From assembly GCF_000264945.2 (NCBI RefSeq), contig NZ_CP013070.1:1240001-1304000 (forward strand): 64,000 nt of DNA, written 5' to 3'. This document shows, piece by piece, positions 11,713 to 20,784 of the stretch. Each line of letters opens with the position of its first letter. The first letter of the stretch is position 1. Made by a program: the position numbers and the translations under genes. The stretch comes from Sphingobium indicum B90A (GTDB lineage Bacteria > Pseudomonadota > Alphaproteobacteria > Sphingomonadales > Sphingomonadaceae). The notes below the pieces were generated by a model that worked only from the letters and a program-made list of their open reading frames with translations, did no database searches and was not told the origin of the DNA.

Positions 11713-12801
11713 TCATCCGCCATGGCTGGAAAGCCATTGGGACAGGGGTTCCCACAGCATCGTTCGCGCCCGGCCGCCCACGATCATGCCGACATGGCCC
11801 AGGTTCAGGGTCGCGTTCTCCGCCATTTCCGGCGCGGCGGCGGCGGGCACGATGCGGTCGGCGGCGGAACGGATCGACAGCGTGGGACAGGCCAGCCGGC
11901 GCGAATCGATGGCGCGGCCGCCGACAAGCCACTCCCCCCGTCCGCTCGCATTTGCGGCATAGAATTGCTCGAAAAGGTCGCGCCCCGCGGCATGGCTTAG
12001 CGGCGGACCGCCATTGGCCCAATCCTCCACCGCCAGAAAGGCATGTTCTTCGTCGGAACCCGGCGCCATGTCGGCGAAGGCGGCATATTTGCGAATCGTC
12101 CGGGCCGGGTCCATCGCCCAGAAGCCCGATTGCAGCACCTCCATCGGCACATAGCCCAACCGCTGGCACATCGGCTTGGAACTGCGCCAGAGCGCGCCGA
12201 TCTCTTCCCGGTCGGCGGTCGGGAAGCCGTCGAAATCCCAGGGCGTGGCGATGGTCGCCAGCGCCCTTACGGGGTGCAGCGCCGCCGCGCCGATCGCCAG
12301 ATTGCCGCCCAGGCAATATCCCACGACGATCGCCGGTCGGTCGAGGGCGGCCAGCATCGGCAGCAGCCGTTCCGTCACATGCCGGTCGAGGCCCAGCGCG
12401 CCGTCGTCCGCGGCCGGCATGCCCCAATCGACCAGATGGGCGTCATGTCCTGCTGCACTCATGTGGCGCAGCATGGAGCGGCTGGCGGACAGGTCCAGCA
12501 CCTGCGGCGGGTTGATCAGCGAGGGCACGAACAACACCGGAAAACGGCCGTTTTCCGTCCCATATCGAAGCAGCCGGGCGCTGCCCGCGCCGGCGACGAC
12601 CGGAACGGCCGGCGGCGGGGAAGGGCGGCTGGCCTCCTGATATTTCCGCAGGCCCTGGAAAGCCCGTTTGCGCAGTTCGGGATCATCCTGCGTTTCGCGC
12701 CATAAAATATTGAGAAAAAGGGGTAAGGGCCGCGGGCCATGTTGCGGCGCGGCATTGCCTTGTGCTAATGCGGAAAATGCAGGTGTGGGAGAGGTATCCA
12801 T
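11713..12801 (-). CDS. PHA synthase-like alpha/beta hydrolase (class III PhaC type)
   Basis: 362 residues, close to class III PhaC length. The lipase-like box is GYCLGG with Cys as nucleophile, as in PHA synthases, followed by an Asp in RSAADRIVP and a His in LGHVGM for the triad. HLVDWGMPAADDGAL matches the PhaC DWG signature. Neighbours are a thiolase and PhaR, which supports polyester synthesis. The only in-frame ATG before conserved sequence is 12801, which shares the palindrome CCATGG with the divergent phaR start; a start further inside would need a rare codon. It could instead be a depolymerase-like or other hydrolase. Confidence 0.75.
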   Translation of the reverse strand: MDTSPTPAFSALAQGNAAPQHGPRPLPLFLNILWRETQDDPELRKRAFQGLRKYQEASRPSPPPAVPVVAGAGSARLLRYGTENGRFPVLFVPSLINPPQVLDLSASRSMLRHMSAAGHDAHLVDWGMPAADDGALGLDRHVTERLLPMLAALDRPAIVVGYCLGGNLAIGAAALHPVRALATIATPWDFDGFPTADREEIGALWRSSKPMCQRLGYVPMEVLQSGFWAMDPARTIRKYAAFADMAPGSDEEHAFLAVEDWANGGPPLSHAAGRDLFEQFYAANASGRGEWLVGGRAIDSRRLACPTLSIRSAADRIVPAAAAPEMAENATLNLGHVGMIVGGRARTMLWEPLSQWLSSHGG

Positions 12802-13378
12802 GGCCAAATCTAAGACCGCGAACGAATCCGAGCCGGTCGTTATCAAGAAGTACGCTAACAGGCGGCTCTATAACACAGAAACGTCAAGCTACATCACGCT
12901 GGATCTTTTGTCGCAAATGACTCGAGAGGGGCGCGAGTTCGTCGTCGTCGATGCGAAGACGGGAGAGGACATCACGCATAATGTCCTCACGCAAATCATC
13001 ATGGAGGAGGAGCAGCGGGGCAAGAACATGCTGCCCGTCAACTTCCTGCGCCAGTTGATCGCCATGTACGGCGATTCCATGCAGTCCATGGTGCCGCAAT
13101 ATCTGGAAGCGTCGATGGACGCGTTCCGCAAGAACCAGCAGCAGTTCCAGGAGGCGATGAAGGGCGCGTTCGGCGGCGGCCCGCTGGCCGAGATCGCCAA
13201 GCGCAACATGCAGATGTTCGAGGCGGCGGCGAGCGCCTTCGGCACGGGCATGCCCGGAATTCCCGGCATGCCGACGCCCGCTTCCCCGCCCGCCTCCGAC
13301 GGGGCGAAGGACGACGAGATCGCGGAACTGAAAGCGCAGCTTGCCGCGCTCAACGCGAAGATCGACAAGCTGAGTTGA
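12800..13378 (+). CDS. phaR: Polyhydroxyalkanoate synthesis repressor PhaR
   Basis: 192-residue DNA- and PHA-binding regulator that controls phasin and other granule genes. The N-terminal DNA-binding domain has VVIKKYANRRLYNTETSSYI (about residues 13-32). The following accumulation-regulator domain contains FVVVDAKTGEDITHNVLTQII. A Pro/Gly/Ala-rich stretch and a short coiled coil (EIAELKAQLAALNAKI) end the protein. GGGAGAGGT lies before ATG 12800. It diverges from the PhaC-like gene. Confidence 0.93.
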   Translation: MAKSKTANESEPVVIKKYANRRLYNTETSSYITLDLLSQMTREGREFVVVDAKTGEDITHNVLTQIIMEEEQRGKNMLPVNFLRQLIAMYGDSMQSMVPQYLEASMDAFRKNQQQFQEAMKGAFGGGPLAEIAKRNMQMFEAAASAFGTGMPGIPGMPTPASPPASDGAKDDEIAELKAQLAALNAKIDKLS

Positions 13379-13480
13379 TCGTCATCCCGGCATTGGCCGG
13401 GATCGTGACCGTTGGGAGTCGACACGGGCGGCGCGCTTGTCCTATGGCGCGCCATCCACTCGAATTTTAAGGTCGACCCC

Positions 13481-15007
13481 GTGAAGCACGCCCTTTCCGT
13501 TACCCGCGAACAGGATTTTTCCGCCTGGTATCAGGCCGTCATCTCCGAAGCCGACATGGCCGAGGAAAGCGGCGTGCGCGGTTGCATGGTCATCCGGCCC
13601 TGGGGCTATGGCATCTGGGAACGGATGCAGAAGCTGCTGGACGAGCGGATCAAGGCGACGGGCCATGAAAATTGCTATTTCCCGCTGTTCATCCCGCTGA
13701 GCTATTTCGAGAAGGAGGCGGAGCATGTCGACGGCTTCGCCAAGGAAATGGCGGTCGTCACCCACCACCGCCTGATCCAGAAGGATGGGCGGCTGGTGCC
13801 CGATCCCGATGCGAAGCTGGAGGAGCCGCTGGTGGTTCGTCCGACTTCGGAAACGGTGATCGGCGCGGCCTTTTCCCGCTGGGTGCAGAGTTGGCGCGAC
13901 CTGCCGGTGTTGATCAACCAGTGGGCCAATGTGGTGCGTTGGGAGATGCGCACGCGCATGTTCCTGCGCACGGCGGAGTTTCTCTGGCAGGAGGGGCATA
14001 CCGCCCACGCCAGCGTCGAAGAGGCGATGGAAGAGACGCTCAAGATGCTGGAAGTCTATCGCGGCTTTGCCGAGGAATGCGTGGCGCTGCCGGTGATCGC
14101 GGGCGAGAAGCCGGAGAATGAGCGCTTTCCGGGCGCGGTCGCGACCTATTCCATCGAGGCGATGATGCAGGATGGGAAGGCTTTGCAGGCCGGGACTTCG
14201 CATTTCCTGGGTACGACCTTCTCTTCGGCGCAGAATATCAGGTTCCAGAATGCCGAGGGGCAGCAGGAACTGGCGCAGACCACCAGTTGGGGCATGTCGA
14301 CGCGCATGATCGGCGGGCTGATCATGGTGCATGGCGATGATGACGGGCTGCGCGTGCCGCCGCGCATCGCGCCTTATCAGGTGGTCGTGGTGCCGATGTT
14401 GCGCGATACGGACGAGGATGCGGCGATCCTGGATTATTGCGGCGATCTGGTAGCGGAACTGAACCGGCAGGATGTGTTCCGGGAGCCGGTGCGCGCCCTG
14501 TTGGACCGGCGGCCCGCCAAGGCGGCGAACAAGCGTTGGGGCTGGGTCAAGAAGGGCGCGCCCATCGTGATCGAGGTTGGCGGGCGCGATGTTGGCGGGG
14601 GCAATGTGTCTGTCATCCGCCGTGACCGGCTTTATCGCGAGGATGGGAAGCTGGACAGCAGGATCGTGGCGAGGGACGAATTCCTTGGCGCCGCGACCGG
14701 GATGCTGGAGGAGATACAACAGGCGCTGTTCTCGGACGCTCAGGCGCGGTTGCTGGGGAATATCGACAAGTCGGTGACTTCGCTGGATGGGCTGAAGGCC
14801 TATTTCGGCGCGAGCAAAAAGCCGGGTTGGGCGCTGGTGCAGTGGGCCAGGCCGACCGGGGCTGCGCTGGACAAGGTGGTCGAGTGGTTGAAGGGCGAGA
14901 AGCTGACGCTGCGCAATGTGCCATCGGATGCGGAAGCGGCGGATGGCGTTTGCGTGTTCACCGGCGAGAAGGCGGTGGAGCGGGTTTTGGTGGGGCGGAG
15001 TTACTGA
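13481..15007 (+). CDS. proS: Prolyl-tRNA synthetase, archaeal/eukaryal type
   Basis: Charges tRNA-Pro. It is 508 residues from GTG 13481 (AAGG upstream); MKHALSVTREQDFSAWYQ is the family's normal start. Class II motif 2 is in RWEMRTRMFLRTAEFLWQEGHTAH. There is no bacterial INS editing insertion between motifs 2 and 3, and a C-terminal extension is present, as in type 3 ProRS found in archaea, eukaryotes and some bacteria. A short hairpin separates it from phaR. Confidence 0.93.
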   Translation: MKHALSVTREQDFSAWYQAVISEADMAEESGVRGCMVIRPWGYGIWERMQKLLDERIKATGHENCYFPLFIPLSYFEKEAEHVDGFAKEMAVVTHHRLIQKDGRLVPDPDAKLEEPLVVRPTSETVIGAAFSRWVQSWRDLPVLINQWANVVRWEMRTRMFLRTAEFLWQEGHTAHASVEEAMEETLKMLEVYRGFAEECVALPVIAGEKPENERFPGAVATYSIEAMMQDGKALQAGTSHFLGTTFSSAQNIRFQNAEGQQELAQTTSWGMSTRMIGGLIMVHGDDDGLRVPPRIAPYQVVVVPMLRDTDEDAAILDYCGDLVAELNRQDVFREPVRALLDRRPAKAANKRWGWVKKGAPIVIEVGGRDVGGGNVSVIRRDRLYREDGKLDSRIVARDEFLGAATGMLEEIQQALFSDAQARLLGNIDKSVTSLDGLKAYFGASKKPGWALVQWARPTGAALDKVVEWLKGEKLTLRNVPSDAEAADGVCVFTGEKAVERVLVGRSY

Positions 15008-15078
15008 CGTTAGTCATTCGGCAAATCGCGACACCGCCCGCCTTCACTTGATTGACGGAGGCGTCGGTTAAATCGCAT

Positions 15079-15146
15079 CGTGTTCCTGCGCAGGCAGGAA
15101 CCCAGTCCCAGCGTTTGAACTGGGTTCCTGCCTGCGCAGGAACACG
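15079..15146. repeat. Perfect 28-bp inverted repeat
   Basis: Arms 15079-15106 (starting CGTGTTCCTGCGCAGGCAGG) and 15119-15146 are perfect complements around a 12-nt loop. A single half-copy (CTGGGTTCCTGCCTTCGCAG) occurs after alr at about 10233. It lies between the convergent proS and hslU ends and could end both transcripts. Confidence 0.75.
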
Positions 15147-15172
15147 GATATTAGTAGGCGGCAGCTTCGCCC

Positions 15173-16480
15173 TTACAGAACATATTTGCTGAGGTCGGTA
15201 TTGCGGGCGACTGCGCTTAGCTGCTTCTCCACATAGGCCGCGTCGACCAGCAGCGTTTCGCCCTGGCGGTCCTCCGCGTCGAAGCTCACATCCTCCAGCA
15301 GCTTTTCCATCACGGTCTGGAGGCGGCGGGCGCCGATATTTTCGACCTCGCTGTTCACCTCCGCCGCGATCTTCGCCACGGCGCGGATGCCGTCCGGCGT
15401 CAGGTCGACGGTCACGCCTTCGGTCGCCAGCAGGGCGCGATATTGCGCAACAAGGCTGGCCTTGGTGTCGGAGAGGATCGACACGAAATCATCCTCCGTC
15501 AGCGCCTTCAGTTCGACGCGGATCGGCAGGCGGCCCTGCAATTCCGGCAGCAGGTCGCTGGGCTTGGCCACATGGAAGGCGCCGCTGGCGATGAAGAGGA
15601 TGTGATCCGTCTTGAGCGGGCCATATTTGGTCGAGACCGTCGTGCCCTCGATCAGAGGGAGCAGGTCGCGCTGCACGCCCTCGCGGCTGACGGAGCCGCC
15701 GCGCACGTCGCTGACGGCGATCTTGTCGATCTCGTCGATGAAGACGATGCCGTTCTGCTCCGCGCTGTTGATGGCGACGCGGGCGACGTCGTCCTGGTCC
15801 AGGCGCTTGTCCTGCTCCTCCTCGACCAGCTTGTCCCAGGCCTCCGCGACGCGCAGCTTGCGGCGCTTCTTCTGTTGCTGGCCAAAGGCCTTCGACATCA
15901 TGTCGGAGAGGTTGATCATGCCGATCTGGCCGCCCATGCCGGGGATTTCCATCGGCATGGAGGGGCTGTCGGCGACTTCCACCTCGACCTCGACATCGTT
16001 CATCTGGTTATTCTCGATCCGCTGGCGGAAGGAGAGGCGGGTGGCCTCGCTCGCTTCCTTGCCGGTGAGCGCGTCGAGCAGGCGGGCCATGGCGGCTTCG
16101 GATGCGGCTTCGCGCACGGCTTCGCGGCGGCGGTCCTTTTCCAGGCGCACCGCTTCCTCCACCAGGTCGCGGACGATCTGCTCCACGTCGCGGCCGACAT
16201 AGCCGACTTCGGTGAATTTGGTGGCCTCGACCTTGACGAAGGGCGCGTCGGCCAGCTTGGCGAGGCGGCGGCTGATCTCCGTCTTGCCACAGCCGGTGGG
16301 GCCGATCATCAGGATGTTCTTCGGCGTCACCTCGTCGCGCAGGTCGGGCGAGAGGCGCTGGCGGCGCCAGCGGTTGCGCAGGGCGACGGCCACGGCGCGC
16401 TTGGCGTCGGCCTGGCCGATAATGTGCGCGTCCAGGGCGGAGACGATGGCTTTGGGGGTCAGATTGTCGTTCATCTTCAT
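15173..16480 (-). CDS. hslU: HslU ATPase of the HslUV protease
   Basis: AAA+ unfoldase that feeds HslV. Walker [10 protein letters not shown] and Walker B IVFIDEID are present with the long I-domain between them. The C-terminus LSKYVL, which docks into HslV, is intact. It is 435 residues from ATG 16480, preceded by GGGAGGGGAGCGAG; ATG 16474 is an alternative. It lies downstream of hslV in the same direction with a 141-nt spacer that carries a repeat. Confidence 0.96.
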   Translation of the reverse strand: MKMNDNLTPKAIVSALDAHIIGQADAKRAVAVALRNRWRRQRLSPDLRDEVTPKNILMIGPTGCGKTEISRRLAKLADAPFVKVEATKFTEVGYVGRDVEQIVRDLVEEAVRLEKDRRREAVREAASEAAMARLLDALTGKEASEATRLSFRQRIENNQMNDVEVEVEVADSPSMPMEIPGMGGQIGMINLSDMMSKAFGQQQKKRRKLRVAEAWDKLVEEEQDKRLDQDDVARVAINSAEQNGIVFIDEIDKIAVSDVRGGSVSREGVQRDLLPLIEGTTVSTKYGPLKTDHILFIASGAFHVAKPSDLLPELQGRLPIRVELKALTEDDFVSILSDTKASLVAQYRALLATEGVTVDLTPDGIRAVAKIAAEVNSEVENIGARRLQTVMEKLLEDVSFDAEDRQGETLLVDAAYVEKQLSAVARNTDLSKYVL

Positions 16481-16482
16481 CT

Positions 16483-16617
16483 CGCTCCCCTCCCTGTCAA
16501 GGGAGGGGCAGGGGGTGGGTGCGATTGCGCCGGCAATCGCCTGCGACGTTTGAGGGATAGGTTGGAAGCTCGCTTTGCTCGCGGCCCACCCCAACCCCTC
16601 CCGCCTGCGGGAGGGGC
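16483..16617. repeat. G/C-rich inverted repeat in the hslV-hslU spacer
   Basis: Two hairpins: CTCCCCTCCCtgtcaaGGGAGGGG at the left and CCCCTCCCGC-ct-GCGGGAGGGG (16595-16616) at the right. No T run follows on the minus strand, so hslV transcripts are not clearly ended here. They may tune hslU levels. Confidence 0.55.
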
Positions 16618-16621
16618 TTTA

Positions 16622-17188
16622 TTATGTCGCGCTTTCCAACTCTTCGACCACAAGCTGATCGTTGGTGTAGACGCAGATGTCCGCCGCCACCTTCATCGCC
16701 TTGCGGGCCAGGGTTTCGGCATCCTCCTCATATTCCACCAGCGCGCGAGCAGCGGCGAGGGCGAAATTGCCGCCCGAACCTATGGCCGCAACGCCGCCCA
16801 CCGGCTCCAGCACGTCGCCATTGCCGGTCAGGATCAGCGTCACTTCCCTGTCCGCGACGATCATCATCGCTTCCAGGTTGCGGAGATATTTGTCGGTCCG
16901 CCAGTCCTTGGCCAGTTCCACCGCGGCGCGCATCAACTGGCCGTTATGCCGCTCCAGCTTGGCCTCCAGCCGCTCGAACAGGGTGAAGGCGTCCGCCGTC
17001 GCTCCGGCGAAACCGCCGATCACCGATCCGTCGTGGAGGCGGCGGACCTTGCGGGCGTTGGGCTTCATCACCGTCTGGCCCATGGAAACCTGGCCGTCGC
17101 CGGCGACGATCACCTTCCCGTTCTTGCGTACCGACATGATAGTGGTGCCATGCCAGACCGGCATGGAACTGGAGCGTTGGTCGTTCAT
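16622..17188 (-). CDS. hslV: HslV protease subunit
   Basis: Threonine protease of the HslUV complex, 188 residues. The catalytic Thr follows a short propeptide in [38 protein letters not shown] is conserved. ATG 17188 gives a 16-residue propeptide of normal size; upstream in-frame codons (for example 17197) are possible. Confidence 0.95.
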   Translation of the reverse strand: MNDQRSSSMPVWHGTTIMSVRKNGKVIVAGDGQVSMGQTVMKPNARKVRRLHDGSVIGGFAGATADAFTLFERLEAKLERHNGQLMRAAVELAKDWRTDKYLRNLEAMMIVADREVTLILTGNGDVLEPVGGVAAIGSGGNFALAAARALVEYEEDAETLARKAMKVAADICVYTNDQLVVEELESAT

Positions 17189-17359
17189 GGCCGGCATATG
17201 GGAGCGATGAGGACGGCGCGCAAGCATCCGCTGCATAAGCGCCGGATCGTGGCATTTTCTGGACGGATTTATTTCAATCCGTTCAGGAACCAATCTGGCT
17301 CAATTGACATTGTGCAACGCAGCAACAATCATCCAGGCATGTTGCAGAGAGGCAGGATC

Positions 17360-17548
17360 ATGACCCTCAAGGCCAGAGCGCGGGAAAAGGTCGAACGGGC
17401 GGGAATATCCAACTATTCCTTCGACCAGGACGTGCTGGTGATGTGCGGCGTGCGCTACACGATCGCGGCCTGCGACTGCGGCGAACCGGAATGCGACGGC
17501 GTCCGGCTGGAGAAGGATGCGGCCGTCGCCAGCCGCATGCTCCAGTGA
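17360..17548 (+). CDS. Small Cys-rich conserved-looking protein
   Basis: 62 residues from ATG 17360 (AGAGAGG upstream), or seven more from ATG 17339. No signal peptide. A central CDCGEPECDG cluster could bind a metal. Function not recognised. It stands alone between hslV and the entericidin-like gene; a TTGACA hexamer at 17304-17309 could be its -35. Confidence 0.6.
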   Translation: MTLKARAREKVERAGISNYSFDQDVLVMCGVRYTIAACDCGEPECDGVRLEKDAAVASRMLQ

Positions 17549-17566
17549 TCGGACGATCCGGCCGGA

Positions 17567-17695
17567 TCAGTTGATCGCTTTTTCCCCGGCTCGGCCGACG
17601 GATTCGATGTCCCGGCCCGCGCCCTTCACGGTATTGCACGCAGCCAAAGAGGTAAGAAGCAGCCCGGCGATGACCAGGGCGACGGTTTGACGCAT
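17567..17695 (-). CDS. Entericidin A/B-like small lipoprotein
   Basis: 42 residues from ATG 17695, with AAGGAGTG upstream. A signal peptide (MRQTVALVIAGLLLTSL) ends in the lipobox LAAC, followed by the family signature NTVKGAGRDIESVGRAGEKA. Members are small envelope lipoproteins of the entericidin toxin/antidote family, often single stress-linked genes in alphaproteobacteria. The gene is below common length cutoffs. Confidence 0.85.
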   Translation of the reverse strand: MRQTVALVIAGLLLTSLAACNTVKGAGRDIESVGRAGEKAIN

Positions 17696-17829
17696 GTATA
17701 GGCACTCCTTCTGAAAGCGTATCGACTATAACGCGGATGGAGCAGATAAGTCCATTTTCGGAAAATAGCTTGTGCGATGTGCTTGACAGGCGGCGCGGTG
17801 GATGCCAATGGCCGCCTCCTCCTTAAAGG

Positions 17830-17904
17830 GGGCGCGTAGCTCAGCGGTAGAGCACACCCTTCACACGGGTGGGGTCACAGGTTCAATCCCTGTCGCGCCC
17901 ACCA
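17830..17904 (+). tRNA. tRNA-Val(CAC)
   Basis: 75 nt including encoded CCA. Acceptor GGGCGCG pairs with CGCGCCC; D stem GCTC/GAGC; anticodon stem CACCC/GGGTG with loop TTCACAC, so anticodon CAC; T arm ACAGG-TTCAATC-CCTGT. The prophage is inserted here. The 3' part from 17857 is duplicated at 63332-63380, so the gene is restored at attL. Confidence 0.95.
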
Positions 17905-17905
17905 T
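17857..17905 (+). other. attL core
   Basis: 49 bp starting CCCTTCACACGGG and ending CGCGCCCACCAT, identical to 63332-63380. The base before (a versus t) and the base after (t versus g) differ between copies, which fixes the limits. It covers the tRNA from the anticodon stem to one base past CCA. Confidence 0.93.
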
Positions 17906-18008
17906 TTTTCTCCTTATTTTCAAGGGGATTAATGGCGGAAGTCCTGAATAGGACGATCTCCAAAATACGGAACAAAACGCGAATTTACGTCGGTTTCCGA
18001 CGTCTGTT

Positions 18009-18025
18009 CGTACAAATCCCGTACA
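18009..18025 (+). promoter_or_regulatory. Candidate integrase arm-type site (left)
   Basis: CGTACAAATCCCGTACA lies 104 nt inside attL. A copy with one change (CGTACAAATCGCGTACA) lies at 63253-63269, 63 nt inside attR. Paired short repeats on both sides of the core are typical of arm sites of tyrosine recombinases. The rest of 17906-18071 holds two small palindromes (17941-17954; ACGTCGG-ttt-CCGACGT at 17987-18003) and no gene. Confidence 0.55.
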
Positions 18026-18071
18026 GGGACGCCGTCGCTGTGCCCTCCGTCGCGAATCGGAGGGCCGCCTG

Positions 18072-19859
18072 ATGTTCCAAGGTCTCTTTATCGACGGGTT
18101 CGCCGGCGGCGGCGGCGCGAGCACCGGCATCGCGCAGGCTATCGGCCGCGAGGTCGACATCGCGGTCAACCACAGCGAGACCGCGATCGCGATCCATAAG
18201 GCGAATCATCCGGGCACGGAACATTTCTGCCAGGACATCAAGGCGATCTGGCCGCTGGCGGCGACCAAGATGCAGCCGGTCGCGGGCGCCTGGTTCTCGC
18301 CCGACTGCAAGGAATTCAGCAAGGCGAAGGGCGGGCCGGTCAAGGATCGGAGCATCCGCGCGCTCTGCTGGGAGGTGGTCGCTTGGCTGAAGGATGTCCG
18401 CCCGACCTGCGGCTATCTCGAAAATGTCGAGGAGTTCGAATATGCCGCGCCGCTGGACGAAGAAGGCAACCCGATCAAGGGGCAGGAGGGACGCGAGTTC
18501 AAGCGCTTCGTGAAGGCCATCCGCGCGCTCGGTTACAAGGTGGACTGGAAGATCCTGCGGGCCTGCGATTATGGCGCGCCGACGAGCCGCAAACGCCTTT
18601 ATATGATCATGCGCTGCGATGGGCTGAAGATCGTCTGGCCCAAGCCGACCCATGGCCGCCCCGATTCGCCAGGCGTGAAGCGTGGCAAGCTGTTGCCCTA
18701 TCGCACGGCGGCGGAGATCATCGATTGGGGCATTGAGGCTCCGTCCATCTTCGACCGCAAGAAGGATCTGGCGGAGGCCAGCAATCGCCGGATCGCGCAT
18801 GGCGTGATGCGCTATGTCGTCAACGCGATGAAGCCCTATGTCGTTCGCGAGAATGGCATTGTCGTGCCGCACCTCATGACCAACCGGAATTCGCAAAAGC
18901 CGTTCAACGGCGCGAACGAGCCGACCCACACGATCACCGCCGGCGGCGCGCACCTCAATGTCGTGCAGGCGGCGCTCGTCTCCTATGGTCAGCACGGCGG
19001 GCACAATCGCCCGGTCGATGAGCCGCATCACACAGTCGCCGCTTCGAAGAAAGACACGAACGGCGTTGTCGCGGCTACGCTTGTGCAGACTGGCTATGGC
19101 GAGCGACCAGGCCAGCAGCCCCGTGTTCCGCACCTGGACAAGCCGATCGGCACGATGGTCGCGGGCGGCGCGAAGCACGCGGCAGTCACCGCCTTCCTGT
19201 CGGCCTATTACGGCAGCGGCAAGACGAACGGCGGTGGCGAGCCAGAGAGGCCACTGCGCACAGCGCGGGCTGGGGGGACGCATCACGCCGTCGTCACGGC
19301 CCATATCGAGCAAGCGAACGGCGGCCCGCGCAACACTAGGTCGGCCGGGCGCGCCGCTGATCGCCCGCTGTCGACGGCCACTGCGTCCGGCTCGCAGCAG
19401 CGGATCGTGCAAACCACGCTGATCGAAGAGGATGCGCTGCCGCCCGAAATGATGGACCGGGCCGTCAAGGTCGCCGCGTTCCTGGTCAAATATTACGCCA
19501 CGGACGGGGAGAACGAGACGTCGCAGATCCAGCCCGTCGATCGGCCGCTGGACACCATCACGACCAAGGCGCGCTTTGCCGTCGTCACGGTCACCATCGA
19601 CGCGATCACCTATGTCATCGTCGACATCGGCCTGCGGATGCTCACGCCGCGCGAGCTGGCGCGGGCGCAGGGCTTTCCCGACAGCTACGTCCTCGATCCT
19701 GAGTGCTGGTACACGACCGAGAAGGGAAATCGGAAATTCGGCCGTCTCCCCAAAGCGATGCAGATCAGCGCCATCGGCAACAGCGTCTGTCCGCCGGTCG
19801 CCCGCGCGCTCGTCGCGGCCAACCAGCCGGGCCTGGCAGAGATGAGAATGGCCGCATGA
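18072..19859 (+). CDS. Phage DNA cytosine-5 methyltransferase
   Basis: 595 residues. Motif I FAGGGGASTGIAQAIG binds SAM; motif IV is WFSPDCKEFSKAKGG with the catalytic Cys (SPDC in place of PPC, known in phage members); motif VI is LENVEEF; motif VIII-like TSRKRLYMIM follows. Motifs IX/X near the end are MLTPRELARAQGFPDSYV and IGNSVCPPVARAL. Residues about 280-520, where target recognition is expected, are built of about six similar units with (E/K/R)P-x-x-T. GGAGGG precedes ATG 18072. It probably protects phage DNA from host restriction. Confidence 0.9.
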   Translation: MFQGLFIDGFAGGGGASTGIAQAIGREVDIAVNHSETAIAIHKANHPGTEHFCQDIKAIWPLAATKMQPVAGAWFSPDCKEFSKAKGGPVKDRSIRALCWEVVAWLKDVRPTCGYLENVEEFEYAAPLDEEGNPIKGQEGREFKRFVKAIRALGYKVDWKILRACDYGAPTSRKRLYMIMRCDGLKIVWPKPTHGRPDSPGVKRGKLLPYRTAAEIIDWGIEAPSIFDRKKDLAEASNRRIAHGVMRYVVNAMKPYVVRENGIVVPHLMTNRNSQKPFNGANEPTHTITAGGAHLNVVQAALVSYGQHGGHNRPVDEPHHTVAASKKDTNGVVAATLVQTGYGERPGQQPRVPHLDKPIGTMVAGGAKHAAVTAFLSAYYGSGKTNGGGEPERPLRTARAGGTHHAVVTAHIEQANGGPRNTRSAGRAADRPLSTATASGSQQRIVQTTLIEEDALPPEMMDRAVKVAAFLVKYYATDGENETSQIQPVDRPLDTITTKARFAVVTVTIDAITYVIVDIGLRMLTPRELARAQGFPDSYVLDPECWYTTEKGNRKFGRLPKAMQISAIGNSVCPPVARALVAANQPGLAEMRMAA

Positions 19860-20320
19860 TGCAGCTGGACCTATTCGCCCCGGTCGCGCCGAAACACGAT
19901 CGCGGCGCGGCGCTCCACGCGGTCGACGATCTTGCCGACGCCATCAACTCGGCAATGCTCGAAGCAGGGCTATATGCCTACAGTGGTTCATGGGATGCGG
20001 GGTTGGTCATCAATCCCGATGCGCCAGAATCGCGCGGCGCGGGCGTTGACCCGGAAGCCCACGCCCGCCAGTGGCCCGCGACTTGGCATATCTGCGGCCA
20101 CCGCCCCGACGCCCTGTTCGTGGAGGTGCGACCACGTACAGGCCAGCGGCTCAGCGGTACCGTGAAAGCGGTTCTGGAGGTGATGGCGAACGTCCCCGGC
20201 GCGAACGCCCGACTGGAGAGCGAGCAGCACCCTGCGCCCTATCATTCCTACGGCATGTGGCGCTGGGGCGACGGCTGGATTGCGACCGAAGACCCAGAAG
20301 CAAGGAAGGCAGCAGCATGA
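19856..20320 (+). CDS. Hypothetical phage protein
   Basis: 154 residues; the start ATGATG overlaps the methyltransferase stop. Contains WPATWHICGHRPDALFVEVRP and ends in HSYGMWRWGDGWIATEDPEA. No domain recognised. Position between two DNA methyltransferases suggests an accessory role in the same cluster. Confidence 0.75.
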   Translation: MMQLDLFAPVAPKHDRGAALHAVDDLADAINSAMLEAGLYAYSGSWDAGLVINPDAPESRGAGVDPEAHARQWPATWHICGHRPDALFVEVRPRTGQRLSGTVKAVLEVMANVPGANARLESEQHPAPYHSYGMWRWGDGWIATEDPEARKAAA

Positions 20321-20784
20321 CGAAATACGCATCAACCACCACCGTCAGCAGCGCCAAGAGCAAGGCGGAGATCGAGGCGCTCGTCGAACGCTACGGCGCG
20401 TCACAATTCGTTTCCGGCTGGAGCGCCGATCATGCCGTCGTCGGCTTCACCATGCGGGATCGGCAGGTGAAGTTCGTGCTGACGATGCCGGACAAGAATC
20501 GGCCGGAGTTCACGCACCACAGCAAAGGGCCGCGCACCGCCGAGGCTGCGCTGGCGCAATGGGAGCAGGCTTGCCGATCGCGCTGGCGGGCGCTGCTACT
20601 GGTCATCAAGGCGAAGCTGGAGGCAGTCGAGAGCGGCATCAGCATCTTCGAAGATGAGTTCATGGCGAACATCGTTCTGCCGGACGGTCAGTTGGTCGGG
20701 CAGTTCATGCGTCCCCAGATCGCCCATGCCTATGAGACGCGCGAGATGCCGGCGCGGCTGCCCTATGTGCCGGGGGACAAATGA
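20317..20784 (+). CDS. Hypothetical phage protein
   Basis: 155 residues from ATG 20317, overlapping the previous stop by 4 nt. A mixed alpha/beta sequence with WSADHAVVGFTMRDRQVKFVLTMP and a helix AALAQWEQACRSRWRALLLVIKAKLEAVE. It overlaps the next methyltransferase by 4 nt, so it is translationally linked to it. Function unknown. Confidence 0.78.
   Translation: MTKYASTTTVSSAKSKAEIEALVERYGASQFVSGWSADHAVVGFTMRDRQVKFVLTMPDKNRPEFTHHSKGPRTAEAALAQWEQACRSRWRALLLVIKAKLEAVESGISIFEDEFMANIVLPDGQLVGQFMRPQIAHAYETREMPARLPYVPGDK

Noticed and set aside
15443..17338. A 700-codon + strand frame antisense to hslU and hslV that ends in the 62-residue gene.
   Set aside because: Only the last 62 codons lie outside the hslUV genes; the rest is a shadow.
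17869..18072. A 67-codon frame starting in the tRNA and running over the attL arm.
   Set aside because: It begins within the tRNA gene, has no ribosome site, and the region holds palindromes and the putative arm site.
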